Source of the DNA: Nereocystis luetkeana
Taxonomy: Eukaryota; Sar; Phaeophyceae; Laminariales; Laminariaceae
DNA length: 64,000 nucleotides
Assembly: GCA_031213475.1 (NCBI GenBank)
Contig: JARUPZ010000007.1
Span: 11,022,958-11,086,957 of the forward strand
Direction: 5' to 3'
Every line of letters begins with the position of its first letter. Positions within the stretch are counted from its first letter, which is position 1. The translations under genes were made by a program, and so were the position numbers. Positions 11,400-24,861 of the stretch are shown in pieces. The notes beneath the pieces were generated by a model, which worked only from the letters and a program-made list of their open reading frames with translations, ran no database searches and was not told where the DNA came from.

Positions 11400-14300
11400 G
11401 TTGACTGCTGTTGCTGCTGCTGCGCGGCATCCAGCGACACCACGCGGAGCTGGTGAGGTGGCATAAGTCCGGGCATGCTCCTCGGATCGGCAGGCACTAC
11501 CACGCACGAGATAGCCGGTGCTTTCTGCGGAGCAGAGGAAGGCGAGTTCTTGAACAGCCCGATCGACGACAGAGGGGCAAGGTCAGCTGAGGCGGCCACG
11601 GGCCCGCCGCTGTCGCGACCGGAGGTCCGCCGGACCGCGCTCGGTTCGTCCTTAACCCTGTTCATCGGAGAACCTCCTTGACCGTTATAAATCGGCCTGG
11701 CGGTAATGCAGCGGCCGCCGCCGGGACTCTCCTCCTCCTCCTCCTCTTCGCCCACTTGCTGGAGGCTGTTAGTGCTCCGGTGGCCGCTCATCTTTCTCAA
11801 CCCTCCGTCTTCCACATCTGAAGGGTGGGAAACGTCGGTGCGCGGCGGCGGTGGGAGCGGCGGGGGGACAACAACGGGTCAAGGGTTAACGTTCGCTCCT
11901 TTTGGAAATGCCCTTCCTTCGTGGGGACGAACACGCTTGGAATTAACAGACATACCTGGTGCTTGGGTTTTTTGTACAGCAATAAAGCGGTACAGGTAGT
12001 ACGAGTAAAACGAGTGCCAGGTACAAAATAAGGGGTTCACTCGTTTACTCGTACATGTGTCGTGTAATGCAGACGTTGCCCCGTATCAGCCACCTCTCTC
12101 AGTCAGCTGAAAAACATACCATGGTACCAGGTACCATGAATCAGACGTGCTTTTCTCGGTCTCACTGCAGTCTGACCCAGTAAATATTTTCTTTCCCGAG
12201 GGTAAGAAATCAGGAAGGACGCTGGGTGCGCTACTATTAAATAGGAGTTGAACTGCTGTAGATGTGTACGAGTTATCAACATAACGGAGACCAACCTGCA
12301 GTAAACAGCGGTGCTTCTATTAATAGTCCTTTCCGTACGAGATTGACAGCAGTGCAGTCCTTAACCCTTTTAGAACCGGAGTCCAGTTTAGGGGACAAAC
12401 TACTTGAAATTTGAGTGGTTTGTCCCCAAAATGGGACTGGGGTTCTAAAAGGGTTAAAGGGACAAGGCGGCTAGAGAGTAGAGCAGATATCGTTTCTTGA
12501 ATGGACCTTTTCGGGCGGACCACCGTATCGACGGGCACGTGAGAGGGGTTCATGGCTCCCGTCATGATACGTACGAAACGGCGGTATTGCTGTGCTCATG
12601 ATACGTGGACTTAAAGATACGACTGCTGTACTGATACCACTCAAAAATATAGGTGGGTGATGATCTGTGGGCAAAGGTTGACCGCTAGGCTACTTACTTA
12701 CTGCCGCAGTCTTTTTTTTCCTTCGGTATGCTCTCTCGCAACGTATGATACATCGTATATATCCGGGCTGCTGGCGTGTGTGGCGTGTGAGTTTGTGCTT
12801 GTTGTTCGTACCCAGTACGATGATGGCGATGCATCGCAATGGAAAATATTAACAGCAGTGTGCTTTACTCCCTTGACCGCCATGCAATAACTTATCTCTG
12901 TGTCGCAGTCTTGGAGCCACAGCACCACTACTGCTGTATGTCTTTCAAGGTATAGTGTATTTTCTACTCACAAAGGCCGAGGGGCCAAATCAAAGATATC
13001 CCGCTCGTTTCGGAAGTGATGATACATGACAGGTATACTCGACGTCACCATGAACCAGCACACCCGAGCGAAGCCGCTCGGGAATTGAAGATCGTCGGAT
13101 TTATACGGTCGGTCAAGCGAAGGCGTTCCCTGACAGAGAAAACGACACACCACACCTCCAGAGCTCGAAATGGAAAACCAACCGGAACGTTGCGACTATA
13201 TACAGGACGAAACAAGCGAAAAAAAAAAACAATATACCTGGTACTGGTATAATTTTCCAGACTGCCCCCTCCTGTCTAGCGAAAACAAAAACTGCGGCGA
13301 GTCCTTTTTTTTTCTTTCGTTCAGGTATATAGATACATATACTTGGGTCCAGTGCAAAGCGAAGTGTACGCTGAATGACGTGTTCGTTTTTTCTTTTTCC
13401 CCCCCTTTTTTCTTCTCTTTCTACGTTAAATTACTCGTAACCCGGATCCGGGTCCGGGGTTGAAAAAAAAAAGTCCGTTTCGTGCCTTCCATTTCTATCC
13501 CGACAAAACTTCGAACCTTTTTTTTTTCCCCTTCGTCGACTCGCATCGAATTGTGCCTAAAATACCCCACGCTAATGCGGGGCGCTCTAAGCAGTCGAGC
13601 CTAACGTATGTAGCGCCGAAAAGAACACAACGAACTAGTGTGTACCCCTGGTATCAAAGAGCGCCGGAAAAACTACAACGAAAACAAAATTCGGAAAAAA
13701 ACAGGAATCTACATAAAGCGCGCGGGTGCGCTACGCTCGACGGCATCGCCAACCATGGCCAAGGCGTCGTGATCTGTGCCACTATATATACAGATCAACA
13801 AACGGCAGACGAGATTTCTTGGTAGGTACTGCTAACCAGGTATTATGTACGACAGATATTAATAGTTACCGCAGACAGTTACTAATATTGATACTCATAG
13901 TAAAACAGCGCATGTGTTCTTCACATTAAACCCTTTCTTCTACTCGCGAACATTCAGTGTAACAACATGGCATTGCGTTATCTGCTCTGCCTGCTGCATA
14001 ACAATGTTGAGTAGCTCTCTGTGGCGTAGTCTTGTGACCAAGTAACTTGTATCTCTTCTAGGATTGAAGAATCGGCACGGACACTGATTGTGCTGGATGT
14101 CGACGGGTACAAAAAACGAGCACACACAGCAGAAGTCGTAAGGAGAGCAGACAATGCAATGCTAATCGTACTGGATACGAGACGCAACACATACGTGAGA
14201 GAAAAAAACACACAAAAAAAAAAAAAGTGTCGTGCCCCTCGTAAATAGTACCGGTACGGGGGTACCTCGATAATGAAATGTCATGTCATCGTACAGCATG

Positions 14301-17300
14301 CGAAAGGGGAGAAAAACGCAGGCTTGAGAGACAGGACAAGGCAAGACACGGAAAAAAAAAAAAAAAGTGTGTCGTGCCCCCCCGCAGGGTACGTAGATGT
14401 GGGCATTGAATGGCCTACTCACTCTACGCTATAATAGTCCTTTGTCCCCAAAACAAGGGTCTTGTGAGGGTTGCAAAGATATCCCGCCTCTCCCCTACGC
14501 CGCCCCCCCCCCTCCCCCGCCCTCCGCGCGTACACCGCCCCCCCCCCCTCCCCTGCGGGCACTCCGACGCATAGCGCACACGTATATACACGAATAGCAC
14601 GTGAGTCTACGCCACACATGGCATGGCATGGCGCATGGCAGGCAAGGCCATGCGGCGCAGAGACGTGTATCCAGAGCAGCGGCGTATACTCGGGTGGCGC
14701 GAGCGCGGTGGCATCCGCCTTACGAGTTAGACGCGGTACCACGTTTACATCATAAGCGTACACACATGGTATACGACAGGCAGAGCCACGCGACGGAAAA
14801 ACGACATTGGTTTCGCCGAGGGGGATATCCGAGTGTCGTCGTAGTGCTGTGAAAGGTAGTGATTTCGGTTGGCTGGCCCTGGCTGGGCCGCTTGTGCTGT
14901 ACCTCGTACACTGCTGCTGCTCTTTTTGTTTCATAGAGAAAAGTGAGTCGTAAGCGGCGAGTGAGTGCGGTGGTCCTTGTTCTATGGGACCCCCCCGGAA
15001 GAGCGACAAAAACAGTGGTTGCACAATTTTGGTGCCATCCCTCTGCGAGCTACGAGGAGCGCCAGGGCAGGCCCGGAAACAAGCGTAGGATCAGGTTTGC
15101 CCCCATGCCGTACGACTCCTTGCATTGTACCAGGATCAGGTACCTGGTGGGTAAAATTAGAACTCCCTGACACCAATTGTGACCGTCGCTGAAAACTCGT
15201 GGCTTTTTATCGTGAAAGGTCCCCAGAGGTATACTCGCGCGGAAATGGCATGAGGATGAGAAGGAGGCATCGGCAGAACGGCATAGGATAGCTGCAACTG
15301 CAACGACGACCACAACCGTTGACGCCAACGCGCGTGCGCAGAATGGCAGGGGAGAGGGGGGGGGCGAAAGGGGGACGAGGGGGAATGGGGGGGGGGGGGG
15401 GAAGGCGGTCTGCCCAACAGACTGAAGCCTGTTATGGCCATCATCGTCATGATGCACTCCCTTCTTTGGGACCCAAGTAACTAGCATGGTGCCACCTGGG
15501 CAACTTTGCGTGTCTGTATGCTCCAGTGCCTGCCTTTCGTATTTCTTCTCCCCCCCGCCCGTGATTATCGCTTTATTGTCCCATCTTTTTTATCTTTCTT
15601 TCTTCCCCGTTTGTACCTCTTCTGTGTCTCGTTCGTATGTTCCGTTTTGCTTTTTAACGTTTTGCTATCTTCTTTTGTTTTTGTTTTTTTTGCTTCGCTT
15701 CATCTTCTTTTTTTAGTGGTTTGTCTGCTATTAATAGTCTCCTTTTTGCTTCCCTGGTGTCCGCAGTGGTGGAGTGCGTATGCTTGTGTTTCGTGTTTGC
15801 CTCTGTGTTTACTACCGAGGTATTTCTTCCACTCCAGAGTTATTGGAGCCTGTCCTGCGACCACGGACTGCATTGTATTGTGAGTTAATGTCAGAACAAC
15901 AACAACAACAATAACAACAACAACAACAACAACTCGTATCTAACGTTATAACTCATCGCCACAACAACGCAGTCCGTGGTCGTCATGACGTAGCAACGCG
16001 AAAGCACACTCAACCCAGATATTGATATTAATGTGAAGCAGCAGGTCCTACTCGTACGTGTGCTCTTGTCGGATGGAGGGGGAACGGGAATCACACCAAA
16101 CGAAAAATTGGAAGTTTCGCCTGGGAGGATCTCGTTCACTTCCACGTACGACCGAAGTGAATATATATACATTGGTACGTAGCGGTATACCCTTCGTTCT
16201 GCTATCAAACTGCCTTCGAACTACTTGCGTACAAATGAATAAGACTGCCTGTTGACACGACGATGGGATCTATCGACTTACTAAACTTACGAGCACTTCC
16301 CATCCGTACGTAAGCAACCACTCCCTCCCGTCTTCGGACCACCGTTGGTATGTACCAGATACCTTTTACAAAAGTCGTGTATTATTGTACGTTGTCGATG
16401 CAGGTCTAGACTACTTTTTTTTTTTTTTTAATCATCACTTTTACTTTCCAGCCTAACTCGTAGGAGGTTTTACCCTCAGCAAACTTCTGGACAAGCCGTG
16501 GTCGCAGGTTGTTATAAGGATTACCCGGGGCTGGGTAATCGATCGATCTTTTACCCCCATAGCTCACTAGGTAACACCTTCACATTTGACGTCGTCCAGG
16601 TCACGGGGTTCGAACCCCACTTCGAACGTTTCTTTTACAGAAACGCTTGCGCGTGCACACCTAAAAAAACACATCTCCCTGGATCCCCAGGTAATGAAAA
16701 GAGGCGAGTAGGTCAGCGTACGGACGTATGTATACGGTTCCGACGCTCCGACGCCCCAAATATTCCGCCGTTCAGAGGGGGGGAAAGTGTTGTAAGGATT
16801 ACCCGGGGCTGGGTAATCGATCGATCTTTTACCCCTATAGGTAGCTCAGTAGGTAACAGTCTCCTTTTTGCTTCCCTGGTGTCCGCAGTGGTGGAGTGCG
16901 TATGCTTGTTTTTTGTTTTTTTTGCCTCTGTTTTTACTTGACGTATTTCTTCCACTCCAGAGTTATTGGAGCCTGTCCTGCGACCACGGACTGCATTGTA
17001 TTGTGAGTTAATGTCAGAACAACAACAACAACAATAACAACAACAACAACAACAACTCGTATCTAACGTTATAACTCATCGCCACAACAACGCAGTCCGT
17101 GGTCGTCATGACGTAGCAACGCGAAAGCACACTCAACCCAGATATTGATATTAATGTGAAGCAGCAGGTCCTACTCGTACGTGTGCTCTTGTCGGATGGA
17201 GGGGGAACGGGAATCACACCAAACGAAAAATTGGAAGTTTCGCCTGGGAGGATCTCGTTCACTTCCACGTACGACCGAAGTGAATATATATACATTGGTA

Positions 17301-20195
17301 CGTAGCGGTATACCCTTCGTTCTGCTATCAAACTGCCTTCGAACTACTTGCGTACAAATGAATAAGACTGCCTGTTGACACGACGATGGGATCTATCGAC
17401 TTACTAAACTTACGAGCACTTCCCATCCGTACGTAAGCAACCACTCCCTCCCGTCTTCGGACCACCGTTGGTATGTACCAGATACCTTTTACAAAAGTCG
17501 TGTATTATTGTACGTTGTCGATGCAGGTCTAGACTACTTTTTTTTTTTTTTTAATCATCACTTTTACTTTCCAGCCTAACTCGTAGGAGGTTTTACCCTC
17601 AGCAAACTTCTGGACAAGCCGTGGTCGCAGGTTGTTATAAGGATTACCCGGGGCTGGGTAATCGATCGATCTTTTACCCCCATAGCTCACTAGGTAACAC
17701 CTTCACATTTGACGTCGTCCAGGTCACGGGGTTCGAACCCCACTTCGAACGTTTCTTTTACAGAAACGCTTGCGCGTGCACACCTAAAAAAACACATCTC
17801 CCTGGATCCCCAGGTAATGAAAAGAGGCGAGTAGGTCAGCGTACGGACGTATGTATACGGTTCCGACGCTCCGACGCCCCAAATATTCCGCCGTTCAGAG
17901 GGGGGGAAAGTGTTGTAAGGATTACCCGGGGCTGGGTAATCGATCGATCTTTTACCCCTATAGGTAGCTCAGTAGGTAACAGTCTCCTTTTTGCTTCCCT
18001 GGTGTCCGCAGTGGTGGAGTGCGTATGCTTGTTTTTTGTTTTTTTTGCCTCTGTTTTTACTTGACGTATTTCTTCCACTCCAGAGTTATTGGAGCCTGTC
18101 CTGCGACCACGGACTGCATTGAATTGTGAGTTAATGTGAGAACAACAATAACAAAACAACACACCGGAAAAAATGCTAACTCTTCGCGCTTTTAGTACCG
18201 CCCTCCCATATGTGGGGACAAAGTACTCAAATTATAAGTAAATTGTCCCCAAAACGGGACTGGGGTCCTGAAGGGGTTAAGAACCGCAGTCCCGTTTTGG
18301 ATACAAATCACTCCAATTACAAGTAGTTTGCCGTTTTAGGTGCAATTCAGTCAAGTTCCAAGTAGTTTGTCCCCCAAACGGGACCGTCCTACAAGGATCA
18401 ACAAGCTGCAGTACGTACAACCTCGAAATATATTTTTAATGTTTCCCAAATGTCGACACCCAAATCTTGAATTCTGCAGGTTCAAATCTTGTCTTCCTCA
18501 TATCTATGTTGTTGTTGTTGTTGTTGTTGTTCTCACGTTAACTCTCTGACGAAGGAGTCCGTGGTCACACAACCCTGGTACGGACTACTGCCTTTCTTAC
18601 TTGAGGCCGTACAAAACCCATACCTGGTACGTACGTATATACCTGCGATAAGTATCACACACAGAATGCAAGGATGTCAGTTTCAATCAAATCCTCGATC
18701 TCACAGCAGTTGTTTTATTCATCATTATTTGATAAATACGTATGAGTCCGCCTGGAAAAAAAAAAGAAGAAAAAAAAGACAAAAGCAGCCAGCCCTATCA
18801 ATCAGCCATAGGAAGGGATGAAGCCGGTATACGCGTACACGCTCGTGATCGATCGATCGATCGGCGGTCCCGATCCACCTACTGCGTACCAGACGCCGGA
18901 TTCAGGACGCATGGTGGCCCGTGGCCCAGTCAGCAGTCAGCTCGCCTGAGTCTCTTCGGCTACAATTCACTTTTCAATGGCCTGCGTGTGCAGCTACCGT
19001 CGAGTGTGTACCAGCAACTACAATACGGGCCCTTCGTCGATTGTCGGTCAGCACGTAGGCCACGCGTCAAATAGACGGCTTGCCACTAGTTCGACAGCAC
19101 AATCCATCTTCCCTCGTGTGTCGTGATGACAGCAGGCTACATAAGATCAGGCGACTGGTAATACTTTCGAGCACATAGTTTAATGATGTTATAGATGTGG
19201 TTACTCGTAACAATAAATCGGCGACGGGCCACGAACGAACCACCCTCTCTCTCAGCATTGAAAAACAGTCACACGGGAGGGGGGGGGGCAATCAAGCCGA
19301 AAACTATCACCTACAATATGTGTAAATATTAATACTTCGTATTTGGACGCATCACCGTTGTTTTCCCCCCTGAAAACGCCGGGAGAAAAAACGGCAAAAA
19401 AAAAGCAGGACGACGGACACAAGTATACCGTACTACTTACCAGGTAGTAAATCGGGAAAACGCAACATGGAGGAAAATAACTTCTACCCCCGGTTGGGTA
19501 CCGGTATACTCGCAACACAGGTTATAACCAGAAGTCTGCTTCGAACTATTCCTGCTCCCGCTTCGCACCTTGATCACACCCGAATTCTGAGCCTTTCAAG
19601 CTGAACCTGCCGCAGGCAGCGACAAGCCTCAAATACCGCTCCGTCGAAAACATCAATAGTTCCTCAGTTATTATACCACTATTAATACTACTTTGGCAGT
19701 ATTCCATAATAATTGTTGGCTAGACAGACTGCTGACGTTGCTGCTTCTTAAATAACTCCCAAAAAAGTTCGCACATTCGGCCCGCAATTCGACGCTAGTC
19801 GGCAAGAGAGAGGGATTAAAGGGCTTAACCTGAAAACCAACTGGGGGTAGAGGTATATACTTTTGCCGGCATGCCGGCATATGCGGGTAATAATAAGGTT
19901 AGGAGTATTTTTCCACAGCAAATCGGAAGAGTGACTGATGCAATATTGCAATATACTACCTGGTATTACATCTACTACTCCGAGTATTTAATACTACTGC
20001 CGACGAGTATTACTGCTGTAAGTATCACACGACACGTCTGCACTCGGTAGTAGTCGTATATATATAACCGTATATACGTAGGAGCAAACAATGTACCAAC
20101 AACATTCCAACACGTTTCATTTTGTTTCCCCCCGAGCTATTCTTCCGCTCCAGTTTTGGAAGTCTGTTTTTTTACCACCGACTCAATATTTTGGA

Positions 20196-20234
<39 letters not shown>

Positions 20235-23200
20235 CCATCCCATTCATTATCTTCGCACATCTTCTTCTCTCTCTCCTTCCAACTCGTAACTCAGATCCGG
20301 GGTCACATAGCAGGCTCTCCTCCCCCCTTCCCGCTACGGTACGTGCCTTCATTTTTATCGCGAGAAGATTTCAGCATTTTCTTCCCTCGTCGACTCGCAT
20401 CGAATTGTGCCTACCCACGCTGCAAGGCGCTCTCAACAATTGAATCCCTTTTTTTATTTTTGCAAATAAAGTCAAAGTCCGACCCTCCTAGGGCTCGAAC
20501 CCAGGACTCAAACAAGTAGAATTCGAGGTTAACCACTTGAACCACCGGGGCGACCGGACATAGGAGCGAATGTAAGAGCAACAAAACAATACGCGAGACG
20601 AGAAGGCGCCAAAACGGATCGGGGGAACGGGCAGGTGGGGTGGGGGGGGAGGGAGGGTGCAGCGTTTTCGCTCATAATTGGTACACCGGTACGTACAATA
20701 ACTTACGATAATCTCATGAGAACCTCCCGAGAACCTCGTTGTATATCTTGCAGCACTGCTGTACCAGGTACGTCGGAGTGGGCGAGGCTTGAACGGTCAT
20801 GTCTATATGGCCTCGACAGAAAAGTCAAAGTACGTCGATTTTCATCACGATCTCGCTTTTTACCATTTCTGGGGTCAACCAATAAATGTTCCAACGCTTT
20901 GCTCTACACAGCCAGCAGCCGTATCTCGGCGGCGTAGTTTTGTGACCACATGACTTGTAATTTCTCTATATAGGATAGAAGAATCCGAATGGACAACTGA
21001 TTGTGCTGGACGGATGTCGGCGGGTACAAGAACGATGCGACTTTACACCAACCTTAACCCCTTTAGAACCGCAGTCCCGTTTTGGGGACAAACTACTTGA
21101 AATTTGACTGGTTTGGCCCCAAAACGGGACTGCGGTTCTAAAAGGGTTAAGGTTTACGATTTTAACTCACACTGCATATATATACCAGGTATATATTAAT
21201 ATTTGATATTACAAATCCAACCTGCCCCCATTAATGGACAAATTGTCAGACTACTATTAATACGCACTACGAGTACAGCAGCAGTAGTACAGCAGTACCG
21301 CCGCTGTCTCACGATATGGAAATGTACCCCGTTGATAAAGAAATCCACGATCAAGTCGAAATAACATGATTAAGTACCCTGCTGTGCGCATATTTTGCGC
21401 GGTTGTATACACCAGTGCACTTCATATTATCTGTCCCCCCAGCCCGTTTTCGTCCCTTTTTTTTCTATTTTCCTCGGTTCTTATTTTCTTTTTCTTCTTT
21501 CCCTTTTGCCCCTGTTGGTCTTTCTGTTTGTATCTTCTGGTTTGCTTTTTTTTTTTGCCCTCTGTTTGTTATTTTTGCCTTATTACTTCGTCTTCCTGTT
21601 TGTTGTTTGCCTACTACTAAGAGTCTCTTTTTAGTTCCCTGGTGTTCTTAGTAGCGGAGTCGCATGTTTGTCTTTTTGGTCTGATCTCTGTCCTACAGCC
21701 CTCGCGTAGCGTGCGAGCCCGCAATCTGCGAAAATACACGCATCCTCTTACAGGTTTCCTGTCTTGATTTCTTGCGTTCTTGTCAGAACTGGACATTTTT
21801 CTCCCTTTTCACTTCTTGATTTGTTATTTTTCGGTTATGATTTCGATTTTCGAAGTCGACATTTTTTTTTTTTCATCGTTTGCCTATTTCTTCTGGAAAG
21901 TACGTACCAGGTATGTGGTCTTCTCGGTTTCTGTGGCGACTTGTACAGCGTACCGCATGCATCTGACAAGTACGTGTGCGGACCTCATTGCTTATTTTTG
22001 TATGATGAGGAGTAGATGTGCTTCAGTTATTATATTCTTTGCTTGTTGTAGTTTAACCCAGATGTTTCTTCCACTCCAGAGTGATTGGAGCCTATCCTGC
22101 GACCACGGACTGCGTTGTATCATTTGTTCTCCCTGTGAATCCGGAAAACAAATAAATATAAAGTATACCATAGGTAGAGTTGTTCCCTGTCGCTCCGCCA
22201 AAAAGCAACACACGGTATGTCACGAAGATACTCGTGTGTGCGTAGTTCTTCTCCTATAAACACAACCAAGTCCCCGGTCATGTGGTCACACGACAGGCTC
22301 CACTGACTGGAACATCACACACACCATTACAGCAATTTTATCCTCGTACCAGTAGTAGTATTTTTTTTTTCTTCTCTTTCTCACAGGCCGTGACCACTCT
22401 TGGTACCTGGTATGAATTCGCGATGAATTGATGTGAGAACAAACAACAAACAAACAATAATATGTGTGGATATTATCGTCGAAAGTCTAAAACCAGGTAC
22501 GAGGCCATAAGCGACGTCATAACGCAGGGATTCTCATGCAAGTGAAAGTTTTAAGTTTTTGAGCTGTACGTACCGGTGTAACTTGCGCCAGTCCGACCGG
22601 CAATATAATTCGGCAATTGGGGAGCCAGCCGCCATCGACGCGAAATGTTCATGTCAACCAACCATTATATCTAGTGTACTCGTGTAGTACGAAGTTGTAC
22701 CATACCAGGTATACCACTTGAGGTATCTCCGGTAACTTCCGTGGTCAGCGTGCTTACTACCTGGTATAGTATTATTTTCATAGTGATAAGATCAACGTGG
22801 TGGTTCGAGTTTCACCGAGTGCATACTTGAACGGGGCTTTTTCTTGCACAAAAAAAAAAAGGTAGGCGGAGAGGGCGAGAGCGTGAGGCAGCAACATTCG
22901 ATGATAATCGTCGAAAATCGACGAGGAAGCTGAATCAACTCTATGCGCGATAAAAATGAAGGCATGTACGGGGGAAACGGGGCGACACCTGTATCCACGG
23001 CTTCTCCAGAAGATCCTAGAATCGCTGAGGGTAAAACCTCCCACTCGCAAAAGTAATGATGGGGAAAAACAAGGGAAGGAGTGAGGGCATCGCGCCAAAA
23101 GGTGTCAGGATGCACTCGAGCGACAAACCTTGCATGATATTAATGGCCATAAAAAAGGAAGCTTGCAACAATAAACAAGTTGTTACTCGTACACTACAAC

Positions 23201-24810
23201 AGTCGTTGGTAAGGACCTATACTGAACAGCAGTTGTACCGGAGAAAGCCCATATGCCCGCTTGAGCAATTTAACCCTTTTAGAACCGCAGTCCCGTTTGG
23301 GGGACAAACCAGTCAAATTTCAAGCAGTTTGTCCCCAAAACGGGACCGCGGTTCTAAATAATGGGTTGAGGTGACGACAACACCCACAGCAACCAAAAAA
23401 TCACTTGTCGTCATGTTTATGGTCCACTCTGCGTCGTGAAGTTTAGGGTCTGGTGAAGTTTAGGGTCTGGTGTATGGGGGTATGTTCGCGTACTGTACCT
23501 ACTCACCTCTTATCTACACGAGGGTCATCAAAAATCAAAACAAGAGCAGGAAAAAGTAGCAGCGAAGCGTCAATGGACGGTGACGGCGTGTGTCGATGCG
23601 GGTCAACCGATGTAAAGATGCGTATAAATATGCTGGTACCTGGTATGATATATTCGCGCGTGGCGGCGCACAGAAATAGCGAACTGGAAACCAACTCTCT
23701 CATGCATCGCGCGCGCATGTTATTTCGATTGGATTATTGCGGGTAGAACTCTGTTCGTACCAGTAAAGGCAAAAGCGATGATATCAGGAACTGATCCACA
23801 AGAAGTACAAATAAATGTACCAGGTATTACGGACTGATGTACAAGCGTAATGTTTTGATCATAGCATGATACTCATATAGCAGGTACCTTGGTACGTACA
23901 TGAAACGAGAACATTATATAGAAATGAGTCATACTTGGGGTACAGCGGTACAGCTACTCGTGTTATGTTACTATTAATACGAGTTGATATTAATAATACC
24001 TGAACCTATATCAAGAAGTTTACTATTAATATTGATATTAATATTGACATTTTATAACGGGGCGTGATTTGCAGAAACTTGACGGCCAGACCACAAAAAA
24101 AAGGACCGACTTTTCACGTCGAACAAATAACCTACCAGGTAACTGCTAGTAAAACATGCGCAAAAAACACAACCCCACAGGCCTCCCTTCCTCCCGAGGG
24201 TGGTAGGGGCGGCCAGGCTATGGCCAGGTGTGTCCACGCGTATATACGTAAGGTGCAGGCGGCTTTGCTGTTTCGTAGGGGGCGGGAGGGCGGGGTGCGT
24301 GTGGGGGTGGGGTTATATCTATACTACAGCTGGAGGAGGAAACATGCATTATAGAGATACGCGTATGTCTGGTATAAACAGTACCAGTACAGTACAGTTA
24401 TTAATAGTATTAGTATTATAGTACGTCTCGCGAAAAGGGAACACGTGTGTGCAGCTTACTTTACATCAAAGGGTATGTCGCACCTCGCCCCTACCCTTGA
24501 AATGAGAGGAACACGCACACGCTAACGATGCAGTCACCATGCCTTGAAGAGAGGGACACGCACACACTCACGATGCACAAACCGAAAGCCAAGATATAGG
24601 GGGAAAAAACGAAATGACTCACCTGAATCGCTCGCTTCGGATGATGCAGCATCCGTCCTAGCTCGTTTCTTCCGGCCTCGGGGTAGCTCGACAGGTTTCG
24701 CTTCAACTGAAGAGCCACAAAGCAAGTCGCAGAGGAGCGCGCCGGGGCCCTCGCTCGGCTGGGGGCCTGTGAACTGCACCTCGACCAAAACATTCCTGTT
24801 GAGGCCAGGG

Positions 24811-24861
<51 letters not shown>

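Larger units (their letters stand above)
15736..18130 (+). repeat. 1,123-bp tandem duplication, two copies plus a stub
   Basis: The segment that starts CTCCTTTTTGCTTCCCTGGTG occurs at 15736, 16859 and 17982, a spacing of 1,123 bases. From about 15840 on, the first two units look identical over some 1.1 kb, including simple repeats and poly-T runs. The third is a ~150-bp stub that ends in a variant (AAC)n. The first ~100 bases of unit 1 differ from the others. Confidence 0.9.
11818..24622. other. Intron 2 of the host gene (12.8 kb)
   Basis: This intron holds at least four MITE B hairpins, a SINE-1, a SINE-2, a partial SINE-1, several repeat C copies, a 1,123-bp tandem duplication with a SINE-3/foldback repeat, and pyrimidine-rich tracts (15540-15720, 21430-21620). 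No convincing exon was found inside. Stretches such as 12460-13420, 14130-15540, 18590-20100 and 21150-22720 show nothing else I can name. Confidence 0.6.

Noticed and set aside
11371-11430. CAG array as a plain microsatellite
   Set aside because: It lies in a 1-kb open exon with fitting splice sites and phase, so it is better read as a coding Gln tract.
15050-15487. Minus-strand frame with a hydrophobic stretch like a signal peptide
   Set aside because: The hydrophobic part comes from a GTTGTGGTCGTC-rich and poly-C stretch within intron 2; no splice sites fit the host gene and there is no homology that I recognise.
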